A stretch of DNA of 64,000 nt from Eggerthella timonensis (lineage in GTDB: Bacteria > Actinomycetota > Coriobacteriia > Coriobacteriales > Eggerthellaceae). This document shows, piece by piece, positions 1 through 8,667 of the stretch. The notes under the pieces were generated by a model that made no database searches, was not told where the DNA came from, and saw nothing but the letters and a program-made list of their open reading frames with translations. The translations under genes and the position numbers were made by a program. Location of the stretch: NCBI RefSeq assembly GCF_900184265.1, contig NZ_FXXA01000002.1:1010734-1074733 (forward strand), in the 5' to 3' direction. Every line of letters begins with the position of its first letter. Within the stretch, counting starts at the first letter, position 1.

Positions 1-1125
1 GCTGTTGAGCAGCAACAACAGTACGCACGTCATGACGAAGTAGAATGTGGTGATGGGCATCGAGGCGATGAACGACGACACGTCGGTGACGCTGAACAGC
101 AGCAGCCCCACGGTGAGCGCCAGCTCGTACACGCCGCGCCCGATGCCGAACACCACCAGCGGATGCGCCTCGCAATCGCGCACGGTGCGGTACAGCATGA
201 GGTACAGCAGGATGGTCACGAAGTTGCGCGCCGCCAGCGTCAGCGACGAGATGACCACGGTGGGCGAGTCGCCGAAGAAGATGCCCACGGTCACGCAGAA
301 CGCGCACGCCAGCAGCGCGCCGCGCAGGATGCGCTCCTTGCGCTCGTCGCTGCGCGGGATGGTGATCCACGCCAGCAGCAGCACCGGCAGCAGGATGCGG
401 AACAGGTGACCTACATACAACGACGCCGAGTCGTTCGACCATTCCGAGATGCCGTTGCGCAGCACCCCGAACACGAGGCCGTAGATGACGATCTCCACGA
501 AGAAGCCCATCGTGCCGGAGAAAGGCGGCTTCTCGGAGGCCGGGGCGGTCACGTCGTACGATTTCCGCAGCGCAAGCAGGCCCGGATCCACGCGCTCGCA
601 GCGATTCGCCAGGAACAGCGAGCAGAACGGCAATACGCACAGCACAGCCAGCATCGCCATTGATGAGAGCTGCGACAGCGGCACGAGCGCGAAGCGGATG
701 CACGACGACAGCGAGAACGCCATGAGCGTGTAGCTGACGGCCAGCTCCGTGCGGAACCGGCAGTACAGGCAGAACCAGCGCCCCAGGATCCACGCAGTGC
801 CCGCGCCGCTGAGCAGGCCGCCCGCCACGATGGACGCGACGTTGGCGGAGCCCGGCACGAACAACGCGAGCGGCACGAGTCCCATGGCGACCGTGGCCAG
901 CAGCGATGCCGTGCGCACGACGCGCGCGCTTGCCGCTGCCGGGTGCGGACGCAGCGACACCGCGAGCGCCAGCGCCACCAGCGTGCAGCCGAACCCCAGA
1001 TGATGAAAGAAATAGAACTGCTCGCCCACGAGCAGCGGCGCGTACACCCAGGCGAAGATGAGGCTGAGCCCCAGCAGCGGCAGCGCCGCCGCCGACCCGA
1101 AAACCTGCGTGCGAATATTCGTCAT
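1..1125 (-). CDS. LuxR-family membrane regulator, C-terminus cut by the window edge
   Basis: Reading leftward from ATG at 1125, 375 codons stay open to the window edge. The visible part is almost entirely hydrophobic, with about ten membrane segments, and starts MTNIRTQVFG. The start follows a strong AGGAGGGGG ribosome site. No helix-turn-helix is seen because the C-terminus lies outside the window. The LuxR assignment rests on similarity in size and layout to the complete regulators at 4951, 11080, 15438, 21452, 36770 and 44481, and on its divergent position beside the flavoprotein gene at 1375. It probably senses a ligand at the membrane and controls that reductase operon. A plain membrane protein cannot be excluded. 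Confidence 0.7.
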   Translation of the reverse strand, partial: MTNIRTQVFGSAAALPLLGLSLIFAWVYAPLLVGEQFYFFHHLGFGCTLVALALAVSLRPHPAAASARVVRTASLLATVAMGLVPLALFVPGSANVASIVAGGLLSGAGTAWILGRWFCLYCRFRTELAVSYTLMAFSLSSCIRFALVPLSQLSSMAMLAVLCVLPFCSLFLANRCERVDPGLLALRKSYDVTAPASEKPPFSGTMGFFVEIVIYGLVFGVLRNGISEWSNDSASLYVGHLFRILLPVLLLAWITIPRSDERKERILRGALLACAFCVTVGIFFGDSPTVVISSLTLAARNFVTILLYLMLYRTVRDCEAHPLVVFGIGRGVYELALTVGLLLFSVTDVSSFIASMPITTFYFVMTCVLLLLLNS

Positions 1126-1227
1126 ATCGTCGGACCCCCTCCTGCGATAACGGCTTCCCCTGCCGCACCGCCATCATACCCAACATGTCTCCGCCATGCC
1201 GCAAGATTCGGGGGTGAAATCCAGAAC

Positions 1228-1239
1228 CACACCTTTCGG
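1228..1239. promoter_or_regulatory. 12-base motif CACACCTTTCGG, possible operator
   Basis: The string CACACCTTTCGG lies mid-way in the divergent LuxR/flavoprotein intergenic region. The same string recurs at 36888-36899 in the equivalent position of another module. It is 103 bp from the LuxR start and 136 bp from the reductase start here. Function is inferred from position only. Confidence 0.25.
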
Positions 1240-1374
1240 GTAGAGCTCCCACCCAGTTCATGGAGTGATTTTGCCGATGGCCCCTGCAAGAATCGAAAGC
1301 GTTCCGAGGGCGACGGAGGCGAGGAGACGCCCCGCCTCGGATCACAAGGAAGGGTACGAGATAGGAGCGATACC

Positions 1375-3048
1375 ATGAAAACCGATCTTTCCCGCAGGAG
1401 CTTTCTCAAAGGTGCCGGCCTCGCGATGGCCGGAGCGGCCGGCGTGGCCACCGTGGGGCTCGCGGGGTGCTCGAGCGCCTCGGCAAGCGAAGAATGGATG
1501 CCGTCGTCGTGGACCGACGAAGCCGATCTCATCATCGTGGGCTACGGCGGATGCGGCTCCACCGCCGCCATCGCCGCGGCCGACGCGGGCGTGAGCGCCA
1601 TCGTGCTGGAGAAGTCGGCCGAGCGCGACGGCGGATCGACGGGGTGCTCGGGCGGCCATATCCACACGTGCGCCGAGGTTGACGTCGACGAGTGGTGGAA
1701 GACGTTCAACCACGGCGCGTTCGGCACCGTGCGCAACGACGACGACATGAAGGAATTCCTGCAGAAGTCCCAGCAGCTGCCCGCGTGGTGCGAGCAGTAC
1801 GGCATCAACATCGACTGGGTCGACGAGAGCAACGACGGCCACAAGCGCCCGAAGGAGTACCAGGGCGGCTATGTGTCCGGTCGCGACGGCATCGTGGGCA
1901 TGTACCTGTTCGAGGAGCTCGACGAGGTGGCCGAGGGCTACGGCGTGGACGTGCGCCTCAGCAACCGCGCCACGCGCCTCATCCAGAACCCGCACACGAA
2001 GGAGGTCTGCGGCGTGGTGGCGCAGGGCCCCGACGGCGAAGAGCTCACGTACAAGGCGAACAAGGCCGTGCTGCTGTGCTGCGGCGGCTACGAGAACAAC
2101 CCGTGGATCCAGTACAACTACAACAACCCCGGCGTGCGCGTGTACGGTTGGGGCACGCCGAACAACGAGGGCGACGGCTTCGCGCTGGCGCAGAGCGTGG
2201 GCGCCGACCTGTGGCACATGCACGGCCTCGAGTGGGCGGCGCTGTGCTTCAAGCAGCCCTCCGAGGAGGCGAACTGTTCCATCTCCACCGACGCCACGGA
2301 CGGCATCAAGCCGTACAACTACCTCATCGTGGACTACAACGGCAAGCGCTTCATGAAGGAGGATCGCACCGGCGCCCACGACATGGAGCACATCACGGGC
2401 CTCGACTTCGACGCCAAGGCGTGCGACTACCGCCATCTGCCGTTCTTCCTGGTGTTCGACCAGGCGTTCTTCGACGAGAAGCCGCTGTGGGAAGGCTCCG
2501 GCCGTGCCGGGATCATCAACACGTACGCCGGCGTGTACAACTACCACCATCCCGAGGAGCCGTGGTTCGAGTTCGGCACGAACGACGACGCTGTGAGCAA
2601 GGGCTGGATCTTCAAGGGCAACACGCTGGAGGAGCTGGCGGCCAACATCAAGGCCGAGCGCCCCTGCCGTTCCGCAGACGAGGCCATCAACGGCATCGAC
2701 GCGGAAGCGCTCAAGGCCACGGTGGCGCAGTACAACGAGTACGCGGCGGCGGGCGAAGACCCCGAGTTCGCGCGCGACGCCAAGCACATGCTCCCGCTGG
2801 GCGACGGTCCCTACTACGCCATCGAGCTGGGCTTCTCCAGCATCAACACGCAGGGCGGTCCCGTGCGCAACCAGAACTGCCAAACGATGTCGCCGGCCTA
2901 CGAGCCCATCCCGCGCCTGTACAACTGCGGCGAGTTCGGCTCCTTCAACGGCTTCGTGTACTGCCTGGGCAACATCTTCGAAGCGCTGTCGTCGGGCATG
3001 ATCGCCGCGCAGCACGCCATGACGCTTGAGCCGTGGGACGCAAAGTAG
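1375..3048 (+). CDS. Tat-exported FAD-dependent reductase (Cgr2/fumarate-reductase-like)
   Basis: A 557-residue flavoprotein. RR at residues 7-8 (RRSFLKG) begins a Tat signal that ends in a lipobox-like GLAGC at Cys32, so the enzyme should be lipid-anchored outside the membrane. A Rossmann motif G-x-G-x-x-G (VGYGGCG, residues 55-61) binds FAD. A later glycine-rich stretch (LLCCGGYENN) and a C-terminal YNCGEFGSFNGFVY segment fit the fumarate-reductase/3-ketosteroid-dehydrogenase fold. ATG 1375 was chosen over an upstream open frame because it restores the signal peptide and follows AGGAGC. It is followed by a lipoprotein gene (3151) and a multiheme cytochrome (3994), an arrangement like the E. 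lenta cgr1-cgr2 digoxin-reductase locus. Electrons likely pass from quinone through the cytochrome to this protein. The substrate is unknown. Confidence 0.85.
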   Translation: MKTDLSRRSFLKGAGLAMAGAAGVATVGLAGCSSASASEEWMPSSWTDEADLIIVGYGGCGSTAAIAAADAGVSAIVLEKSAERDGGSTGCSGGHIHTCAEVDVDEWWKTFNHGAFGTVRNDDDMKEFLQKSQQLPAWCEQYGINIDWVDESNDGHKRPKEYQGGYVSGRDGIVGMYLFEELDEVAEGYGVDVRLSNRATRLIQNPHTKEVCGVVAQGPDGEELTYKANKAVLLCCGGYENNPWIQYNYNNPGVRVYGWGTPNNEGDGFALAQSVGADLWHMHGLEWAALCFKQPSEEANCSISTDATDGIKPYNYLIVDYNGKRFMKEDRTGAHDMEHITGLDFDAKACDYRHLPFFLVFDQAFFDEKPLWEGSGRAGIINTYAGVYNYHHPEEPWFEFGTNDDAVSKGWIFKGNTLEELAANIKAERPCRSADEAINGIDAEALKATVAQYNEYAAAGEDPEFARDAKHMLPLGDGPYYAIELGFSSINTQGGPVRNQNCQTMSPAYEPIPRLYNCGEFGSFNGFVYCLGNIFEALSSGMIAAQHAMTLEPWDAK

Positions 3049-3076
3049 CCCGCTGATCTCGCATTACCCGAACTCC

Positions 3077-3124
3077 CTTGCCGGCGGCTCCCGCTCCCTC
3101 CCTCCCCGGGAGCCCGCTGGCAAG
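3077..3124 (+). other. Intercistronic hairpin
   Basis: CTTGCCGGCGGCTCCC (3077-3092) pairs with GGGAGCCCGCTGGCAAG (3108-3124) with one mismatch and one bulged base. No T-run follows, so it is more likely a processing or mRNA-stability stem, or a leaky terminator, between the flavoprotein and lipoprotein genes. Confidence 0.55.
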
Positions 3125-3150
3125 GCGAGCGATTTTGAAAGGATGCTCCG

Positions 3151-3969
3151 ATGAGTATGACGAAGCTCTCACTGTTACGGAAAACATGCGCGCTGCTGTG
3201 CGCCGCGCTGCTGGCGGTTGCCCTCGCGGGCTGCGCGAGCGGTCAGGGCGCCGGATCCCCCGATGCCGCGGACGCGCCGGGGACCGCGGCGCAGGACCAG
3301 GCGGCCGGCGAGGCCGACAAGCCCGCGAAAACCGAGAAGCAGGACAAGGACGCCGAGGCGCTCGAGCAGGGCATGACCTGCAAGTACATATCCTCGTACT
3401 TCAAGACCTTCGGCGAGGCGCTCGAGCAGGCCAACCAGAACGGCGGCGGCACGGTCACGCTGCTGGCCGACGCGCCGCTGTCGGCCGACGGCACCGTGCC
3501 CAAGGTGGGCTTCCGCACCACCATCACGGTGAAGAGCGACGGCGACGCTCCGTTCTCCATCGTGCGCGGCGACGCGGACGCGGGCCCCATGCTCCAGATC
3601 ACCGACGGGTTCGTGACGCTCAAGAACGTCGTGCTCGACGGCGCGAGCGCCGCGGCCCTCGAGAGCCCCCTGGTGCTCGTCTCCGACCTGGGTCGCCTGA
3701 CGCTTGACGAAGGCGCGGCGCTGACCGGCGGCAACGCAGCCAGCGGCGCCAGCGCCGTGCACGTGGCGGGCTCCGGCGCGTACCTCACGCTGGAGGCGGG
3801 CAGCGAGATATCGCAGTGCACCGCATCGGGCGACGCGGCGGCCATCGTCAGCGAAGGCGGCGTGGTGGCGAACAACGGCGCCACGTTCTCCGGCAATGCG
3901 GGCGGCAGCAACCCGAACTACCTCGAAACCGCGCCCGGCACGTTCGAGGGCACCGAGATCGCGGCCTAG
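3151..3969 (+). CDS. Lipoprotein with beta-helix-like repeats, unknown function
   Basis: A 272-residue protein with a classic Sec lipoprotein signal: KTCALLCAALLAVALAGC places the lipid Cys at residue 28. The linker is rich in Ala, Asp, Gly and Lys. The rest alternates short hydrophobic strands with Gly/Asn/Asp turns (FVTLKNVVLDG, LTLDEGAALTGG), as in right-handed beta-helix pectin-lyase-like proteins. No catalytic motif was recognised. It lies between the reductase and the cytochrome with only 24 bp to the latter, so it is probably co-expressed. It may hold the complex at the cell surface or bind substrate; this is inference. Confidence 0.7.
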   Translation: MSMTKLSLLRKTCALLCAALLAVALAGCASGQGAGSPDAADAPGTAAQDQAAGEADKPAKTEKQDKDAEALEQGMTCKYISSYFKTFGEALEQANQNGGGTVTLLADAPLSADGTVPKVGFRTTITVKSDGDAPFSIVRGDADAGPMLQITDGFVTLKNVVLDGASAAALESPLVLVSDLGRLTLDEGAALTGGNAASGASAVHVAGSGAYLTLEAGSEISQCTASGDAAAIVSEGGVVANNGATFSGNAGGSNPNYLETAPGTFEGTEIAA

Positions 3970-3993
3970 CGACAACGGAAGAAGGAAGGACCC

Positions 3994-4605
3994 ATGAAGA
4001 AACGAGTATGCACGGTCACGGTGTTGGCGATGGCCATCAGCCTCGTGGCGGGCGCGAGCGCGCTCGGCATGGCGGGTTGCGCGCCGCAGGAGTCCGCGGG
4101 CGACGCGGCGAAAGCGAACGCCAGCGAGCAGGCGGGCCTGTCGTTCACCTGGACGGCCGACGCCGAGTGCGCCACGTGCCACACGGCGGAGGGCGACTCG
4201 CTGACGAACGCTGCCTGCGAGATATCCGCGAGTCACGGCGACCTGGCCTGCGCATCCTGCCACACCGACACGTCGGGCTTGGAGAGCGCGCACGCCGAGG
4301 TGGACATGAACGACTACCAGGTGCCGAAGAAGCTCAAGAAAACCGACGTGCCGAAGGAGGCGTGCCTGTCGTGCCACGACCTGGCCGAGGTTGCCGCGGC
4401 AACCGCCGACCTCACGGTGCTCACCGACGACAACGGCCTGACGGTCAACCCGCACGAGCTTCCCGGCAACAGCGAGCACGACAAGCTCGTCTGTGCCAAG
4501 TGCCACACCATGCACGAGGAGGCCACGCCGGACGAGAACGCCGCCGACGCCTGCGCAAGCTGCCATCACGCCGGCGTCTACGAATGCCACACCTGCCACA
4601 GCTAG
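3994..4605 (+). CDS. Six-CXXCH multiheme cytochrome c lipoprotein
   Basis: A 203-residue exported protein with six CXXCH motifs: CATCH 59, CASCH 86, CLSCH 124, CAKCH 167, CASCH 187 and CHTCH 198. The N-terminus (LAMAISLVAGASALGMAGC) looks like a signal peptide with a lipobox-like Cys29. Such cytochromes relay electrons from the quinol pool to extracytoplasmic flavoproteins. Cgr1 is the closest functional parallel known to me. It is the last gene of the operon starting at 1375. The final motif sits at the extreme C-terminus and overlaps a CxC-type spacing, so whether all six bind heme is uncertain. It could also serve the partnerless flavoproteins elsewhere in the window. Confidence 0.85.
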   Translation: MKKRVCTVTVLAMAISLVAGASALGMAGCAPQESAGDAAKANASEQAGLSFTWTADAECATCHTAEGDSLTNAACEISASHGDLACASCHTDTSGLESAHAEVDMNDYQVPKKLKKTDVPKEACLSCHDLAEVAAATADLTVLTDDNGLTVNPHELPGNSEHDKLVCAKCHTMHEEATPDENAADACASCHHAGVYECHTCHS

Positions 4606-4607
4606 GA

Positions 4608-4647
4608 TGAGACAAAGGGACGGGGATAATGTCTCATTTCCCCGTCC
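4608..4647. repeat. Two interleaved inverted repeats (pseudoknot-like order)
   Basis: TGAGACA (4608-4614) pairs with TGTCTCA (4630-4636), and GGACGGGGA (4618-4626) pairs with TCCCCGTCC (4639-4647). The arms interleave as A-B-A'-B', so both stems can form together only as a pseudoknot. It begins three bases after the cytochrome stop codon. The pattern is reminiscent of REP sequences linked to REP-associated tyrosine transposases, but no such gene is seen here. Confidence 0.6.
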
Positions 4648-4933
4648 TCCCCTCCCGCTGCTCTGCGCGCGTGGCTCATCTTGACGCGCCTGGATGGTTG
4701 GGCGCAAAGCGTGAGCTGTGACAGTGTTCAGCTAGTGAAAGGCCGCATTTCCACGCTCAGAAATAATTCGACCAGGCGTTTTGTTCCCAGCGCGGCGCGG
4801 GCGAGTGTTTCGAGAGCTCGATTTTTGTCAGGACTCCCCATTTGCGCCCACTTCGCGCCAAAGCCACGCCGCAACGCCAATGCGCCGCCGAAGACCTTCG
4901 GTCGTTTCGCTCGATGGGGTACGTAAGCGGCGA

Positions 4934-4942
4934 TGGTATACT
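4934..4942 (+). promoter_or_regulatory. Extended -10 promoter element
   Basis: TGGTATACT (4934-4942) matches the extended -10 form TGnTATAAT. No good -35 lies 17 bp upstream. Transcription would begin near 4949, so the ATG at 4933 would not be transcribed and ATG 4951 would be nearly leaderless. The rest of 4648-4933 shows no gene or repeat. Confidence 0.45.
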
Positions 4943-4950
4943 CTAGGGCT

Positions 4951-6408
4951 ATGGAAGGGATCAAGGGGAAACATACGCTCGGCAAGGCCGATGTCGTGCC
5001 GTTGGCGGGCATGGCGCTGCTGTGGTTCTCGGTGCACGTGTCCCCGTACTATCCGTTCTCCCTGTCGCCCCAGTTCGACGGTGCCAACGTGGGCGCCGTT
5101 TCGGCCCAGCACATGGTGTACTCCATCATGCTCGTGCTGTTCCTGGCGATCGCCATCGCCCTGCGCGGGCGCATGGGGAAGCTGGACGCCCATCTGCCCG
5201 TCATCCGCGCCGTCGCGGGCGCCGCAGGCCTGGTGGGAAGCGTCATGCTGTTCTGCTCGCCGCTGTTCGGCGCCTTCTCCGAAGCTGCGAGCGGCGTGGC
5301 TATCTCGCTGGTGGCGCTGTACGTGGCCGTGTTCTCGATCAGCTGGTTCGCGTTCGCCAGCGCGCAGGGCATCGAACGCTCCGTGATGTACATCTGCCTG
5401 TCGTACTGCCTGTTCAGCCTGTTGTGGAGCCTGTTGCTGATCGTCGGGAACGGCGCCCTCGCCCTGTTCTCGTGCGCGTGCCCCGCGCTGTCGGCGATCT
5501 GCTTCGCCTTCGGCCCCCGCCGCGCCTACCGCGAGCCTGCATCCCACAGCTTCGCCTCGCTCAAGGTGCTGCCGTGGGGCGTCCTCGCGCTGTGCGCGGT
5601 GTTCATCTACTTCGGCGTGGTGGCGGTGCGGGCGTTCACCACCATGGGGACGGGCGTGTCGAGCGCCGGGAGCCTCGGCCTCATGCCGCAGTTGGTGACG
5701 GCGCTCGCCGGCCTTGCGGTGACGGGTTTTCTGGCCGGGCTGTTCGCGCGCAAGGGCATGACGTTCTCGAACGTGGTGACGGCCATCGCGGTTCTCACGT
5801 TGGCGTACATGGGCGCGCTGCTGATGGTGACGTTGGGCGATCCCGCAGGCGACGGGGTGCTGGTATGCAAGCGCATCCTCGTGGCTGCCGAGCATGGCGT
5901 GGAAGTGCTGCTGGCGGCCACGCTGGCGTACGAGACAGCGCGGCGCAGATTGTCGGCGTCGCTGGTGTTCGGGCTATTCGGCGTGTTCGTGCTGGCGGTG
6001 CCGCAGTTCATCGCGCTCGACGTGATGTACCGCAGCGGCGTGCTGGGCCTGCTGGCCGAGCTGCCGCTCGTGACGCCCGTTGCGGCCACGGGCGCGTTCG
6101 CCGCGGCGGCGGTGGGGATCGGCGTGCTCGTGTCGTTCTCGCGGCGCATGGCCACGCAGGCCGAGGCCCAGGGCGACAGCTGGCAGGAGAACCTGTGTCG
6201 AGAGGCCACGGGCGCATTCGACGTCACGCAGCGCGAGCTGGACGTGGTGGTGTACACGTATCGCGGCTACTCGGCGAAGAAGATCGCCGAGGCGCTCATC
6301 GTGTCCGAGTCGACGGTGAAGGCGCACCTGTCGCATGTGTACCGCAAGCTGGGCATCCATTCCAAGCAAGAGCTCATCGCGCTGATCGACGGGTACCGCG
6401 TCCATTGA
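4951..6408 (+). CDS. LuxR-family membrane regulator
   Basis: About 485 residues: a long polytopic domain (roughly 10-12 membrane segments, residues 10-400) followed by a LuxR helix-turn-helix at about 420-480 (TQRELDVVVYTYRGYSAKK, STVKAHLSHVYRKLGIHSKQ). The start is uncertain. ATG 4933 lies inside a likely -10 element, so 4951 is preferred although it would be nearly leaderless. This is the only module in the window where regulator and flavoprotein (6668) are in tandem. The membrane domain probably detects a substrate and the cytoplasmic helix-turn-helix switches on the reductase. Signal and DNA site are unknown. Confidence 0.85.
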   Translation: MEGIKGKHTLGKADVVPLAGMALLWFSVHVSPYYPFSLSPQFDGANVGAVSAQHMVYSIMLVLFLAIAIALRGRMGKLDAHLPVIRAVAGAAGLVGSVMLFCSPLFGAFSEAASGVAISLVALYVAVFSISWFAFASAQGIERSVMYICLSYCLFSLLWSLLLIVGNGALALFSCACPALSAICFAFGPRRAYREPASHSFASLKVLPWGVLALCAVFIYFGVVAVRAFTTMGTGVSSAGSLGLMPQLVTALAGLAVTGFLAGLFARKGMTFSNVVTAIAVLTLAYMGALLMVTLGDPAGDGVLVCKRILVAAEHGVEVLLAATLAYETARRRLSASLVFGLFGVFVLAVPQFIALDVMYRSGVLGLLAELPLVTPVAATGAFAAAAVGIGVLVSFSRRMATQAEAQGDSWQENLCREATGAFDVTQRELDVVVYTYRGYSAKKIAEALIVSESTVKAHLSHVYRKLGIHSKQELIALIDGYRVH

Positions 6409-6471
6409 CGACGCGGCGATCGATGGTCGCCCGCAAGTCCAAACGTCCGACAACTCGTCTCTCATCAGGCC

Positions 6472-6529
6472 TTTATACGTTTCGTACGACCTCGCTTCGC
6501 CTTTTTCAACCTCGTTTATACGTTTCGTA
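6472..6529. promoter_or_regulatory. Direct repeat TTTATACGTTTCGTA, two copies 43 bp apart
   Basis: The 15-mer TTTATACGTTTCGTA occurs at 6472-6486 and 6515-6529 in the gap upstream of the flavoprotein gene. The 43-bp period is close to four helical turns, which suits side-by-side regulator binding. Each copy also contains TATACG, so they could instead be tandem -10 elements. Confidence 0.5.
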
Positions 6530-6667
6530 GGATGCGCGAAGGCCGCGTTTTGCGGGATGCTCGCGGTGCCGAGGCGCATGCGGCGTGGCCGGATCCGACG
6601 GCGCGTCCGCGCTTTCCTCGGCGGCAAACACGCCCCCGAGCGGGGTTTGGGAGGAAGCGAGAGGTCT

Positions 6668-8653
6668 ATGAGCGAGAAGAGGATGGGGATCACCCCCGAA
6701 GGCATGTCGCGCCGCGCGTTCCTGCGCACCGGAGGCCTGGCCGCAGGCGGCCTGGGCATGATGGCGGCCCTCGGAGGCTGCGCGCCGCAGACGGCAGCCA
6801 CCGCCAGCGGCAGCGAGGCGAACGCCGCGACCGGCGAGCCGCGCACTACGGTCGAGTTGCCCGTACCGGAAGCGGCCGCGCCCGACACCACGACGTACGA
6901 GTGCGACGTGCTGGTCATCGGCGGCGGGTTCGCGGGGCTCAACGCGGCGATGGCGGCGAAGGAAGCGGGCGCCAGCGTGGTGCTCGTCGACAAGGGCTGC
7001 CCGGGCTATTCGGGCCTGTCGCCCTGGCCGAGCTCGCATCGATGGTTCGACCCCGACATGGGCGACGATGCCGACGCGTTCAAGAAAAGCATCATGATCG
7101 GCTCGGAATACGTGAGCAACCAAGACTGGTACCAGATGTGGATCGACCATTCCAAGGAGGCGTACGAGCGCCTGGCGGGATGGGGTCTCATGGACCGGTT
7201 CGACCGCTGCGTCGACACCGAGTATTGGGACGACCTGGACTTCCAGGGCTACCACGAGGCGAATCTCGACAAGGATCGCCATGCGCGCTGGCTGCCGTTG
7301 CTCGAGCAGAACGGCATCGAGGTGGTCAGCTATACGATGGTGGTAGACGTGGCGCGCGATGGCGACCGGGTGACGGGTGCGGTGGGCTTCCACGTGCCCA
7401 GCGGCGCCGTGATGACCTTTCACGCGAAGTCCGTCGTCATGGCGATGGGCGGCGGATGCTACAAACCCACTGGCTACCCGGTGGGCGGCGACACGTTCGA
7501 TGGCGAGTACATCGCTTACAACCTGGGCCTTCCCATCGTGGGCAAGGAGTACGACGACTTCCATGTGACCGCGTCGTACGCGTCCGGCGACTCCTTCGTC
7601 ACCAATTCGTGGGACTGGCTCGAGAACATCTGGCTGTGCGGCGGCGACATCACGGCCGATACGGCGGTCAGCTACGCGCAGACGAAAGAGAAGACCATGG
7701 TCATGGGTCGCGTGACCAACACCATCAACGGTCTCGCCGCCAACGACGGCACCAACATCGAAGACCAAGCGGCGGCCGACATCGGGCGACGCGGCGGCAG
7801 CCTGAGCGGCAAGGACGACGATATCCGCATCGGGAAGATGATGAGTCCCAAGCCGAAGGGCGACTGCTACGGTGCCGCGGTGGGCATGTGCTCCCACTTC
7901 TCGTCGGGCGTGTGGTGCGGCTTCGACGACCTCGAAGGCGCCACGGGCATCCCGGGCCTGTGGGTGGCCGGCGACGGCATCAACGGCTGCGCGGTGACGG
8001 GTTCCGCATACCCGGTGGGCGTGGGCTTCACCTCGAACTTCACGTCCATCCAGGGCGACATCGCAGGAAAGGCCGCCGCGGCGTACGCCGCCGGCGCCGC
8101 CGAGGCAAAGGTGCTGCAGGAGACGATCGACGCCGTGACGGCGGAGGTGGAGGCGCCGCTTGCCATGGAGAAGGGCTTCAGCCCCGACTGGGCCCGCGAC
8201 CAGCTGCACGCCATCATGGCGCCGTGGTGGGTGCTCATCTCGAAATCCGAGGAATCGCTGAACGCCGCGCTCGTGCAGGTGCAGCAGATGCGCGACAAGG
8301 TGATCCCCAAGCTGCAGGCCACGAACCCGCATCAGCAACGCTTGTGCCTGGAGATGAAGCACAAGGTGCTGTCCGCCGAGATGAAGCTGCGCGCCAGCTT
8401 GGAGCGCAAGGAGAGCCGCGGCACGAACTACCGCTCCGACTATCCCTACCGCGACGACGAGTCGTACCTGTGCTACATCGCCATCACGAAGGGCGACGAC
8501 GGTTCGATGGCGCTGGACAAGATTCCCGTGAAAGAAGAGTGGGCCGGCGACCGTTCCGAGGATTACGCCACGCGCTACGGCGTGAGGTTCCCCGGCGAAG
8601 CCAAGGCGAAGGGCTTACCCGAAGAAGAGTCGTCCGGCAGCTGGAAGAAATAA
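6668..8653 (+). CDS. Tat-exported FrdA/AprA-like flavoprotein with C-terminal helical domain
   Basis: A 661-residue flavoprotein. RR at residues 15-16 (SRRAFLRTGG) and LGGC at Cys38 indicate a Tat lipoprotein signal. FAD is bound by VIGGGFAGLNAA. Unlike the other flavoproteins here, it has an extra C-terminal helical region with RKESRGTNYRSDYPYRDD, resembling the RxESRG segment of succinate dehydrogenase, fumarate reductase and APS reductase A subunits. The start follows GAGAGG and removes 37 unlikely upstream codons. A two-cluster ferredoxin gene follows after 14 bp. Together they resemble an AprAB-type two-subunit reductase placed outside the membrane. Substrate unknown. Confidence 0.85.
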   Translation: MSEKRMGITPEGMSRRAFLRTGGLAAGGLGMMAALGGCAPQTAATASGSEANAATGEPRTTVELPVPEAAAPDTTTYECDVLVIGGGFAGLNAAMAAKEAGASVVLVDKGCPGYSGLSPWPSSHRWFDPDMGDDADAFKKSIMIGSEYVSNQDWYQMWIDHSKEAYERLAGWGLMDRFDRCVDTEYWDDLDFQGYHEANLDKDRHARWLPLLEQNGIEVVSYTMVVDVARDGDRVTGAVGFHVPSGAVMTFHAKSVVMAMGGGCYKPTGYPVGGDTFDGEYIAYNLGLPIVGKEYDDFHVTASYASGDSFVTNSWDWLENIWLCGGDITADTAVSYAQTKEKTMVMGRVTNTINGLAANDGTNIEDQAAADIGRRGGSLSGKDDDIRIGKMMSPKPKGDCYGAAVGMCSHFSSGVWCGFDDLEGATGIPGLWVAGDGINGCAVTGSAYPVGVGFTSNFTSIQGDIAGKAAAAYAAGAAEAKVLQETIDAVTAEVEAPLAMEKGFSPDWARDQLHAIMAPWWVLISKSEESLNAALVQVQQMRDKVIPKLQATNPHQQRLCLEMKHKVLSAEMKLRASLERKESRGTNYRSDYPYRDDESYLCYIAITKGDDGSMALDKIPVKEEWAGDRSEDYATRYGVRFPGEAKAKGLPEEESSGSWKK

Positions 8654-8667
8654 GAAGGGGGTTTGAG

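Noticed and set aside
1342-3015. Long minus-strand open frame opposite the first flavoprotein
   Set aside because: It is Val/Arg/His-rich with no domain and mirrors the high-GC codon pattern of the real plus-strand gene, which has a signal peptide, ribosome site and FAD motif.
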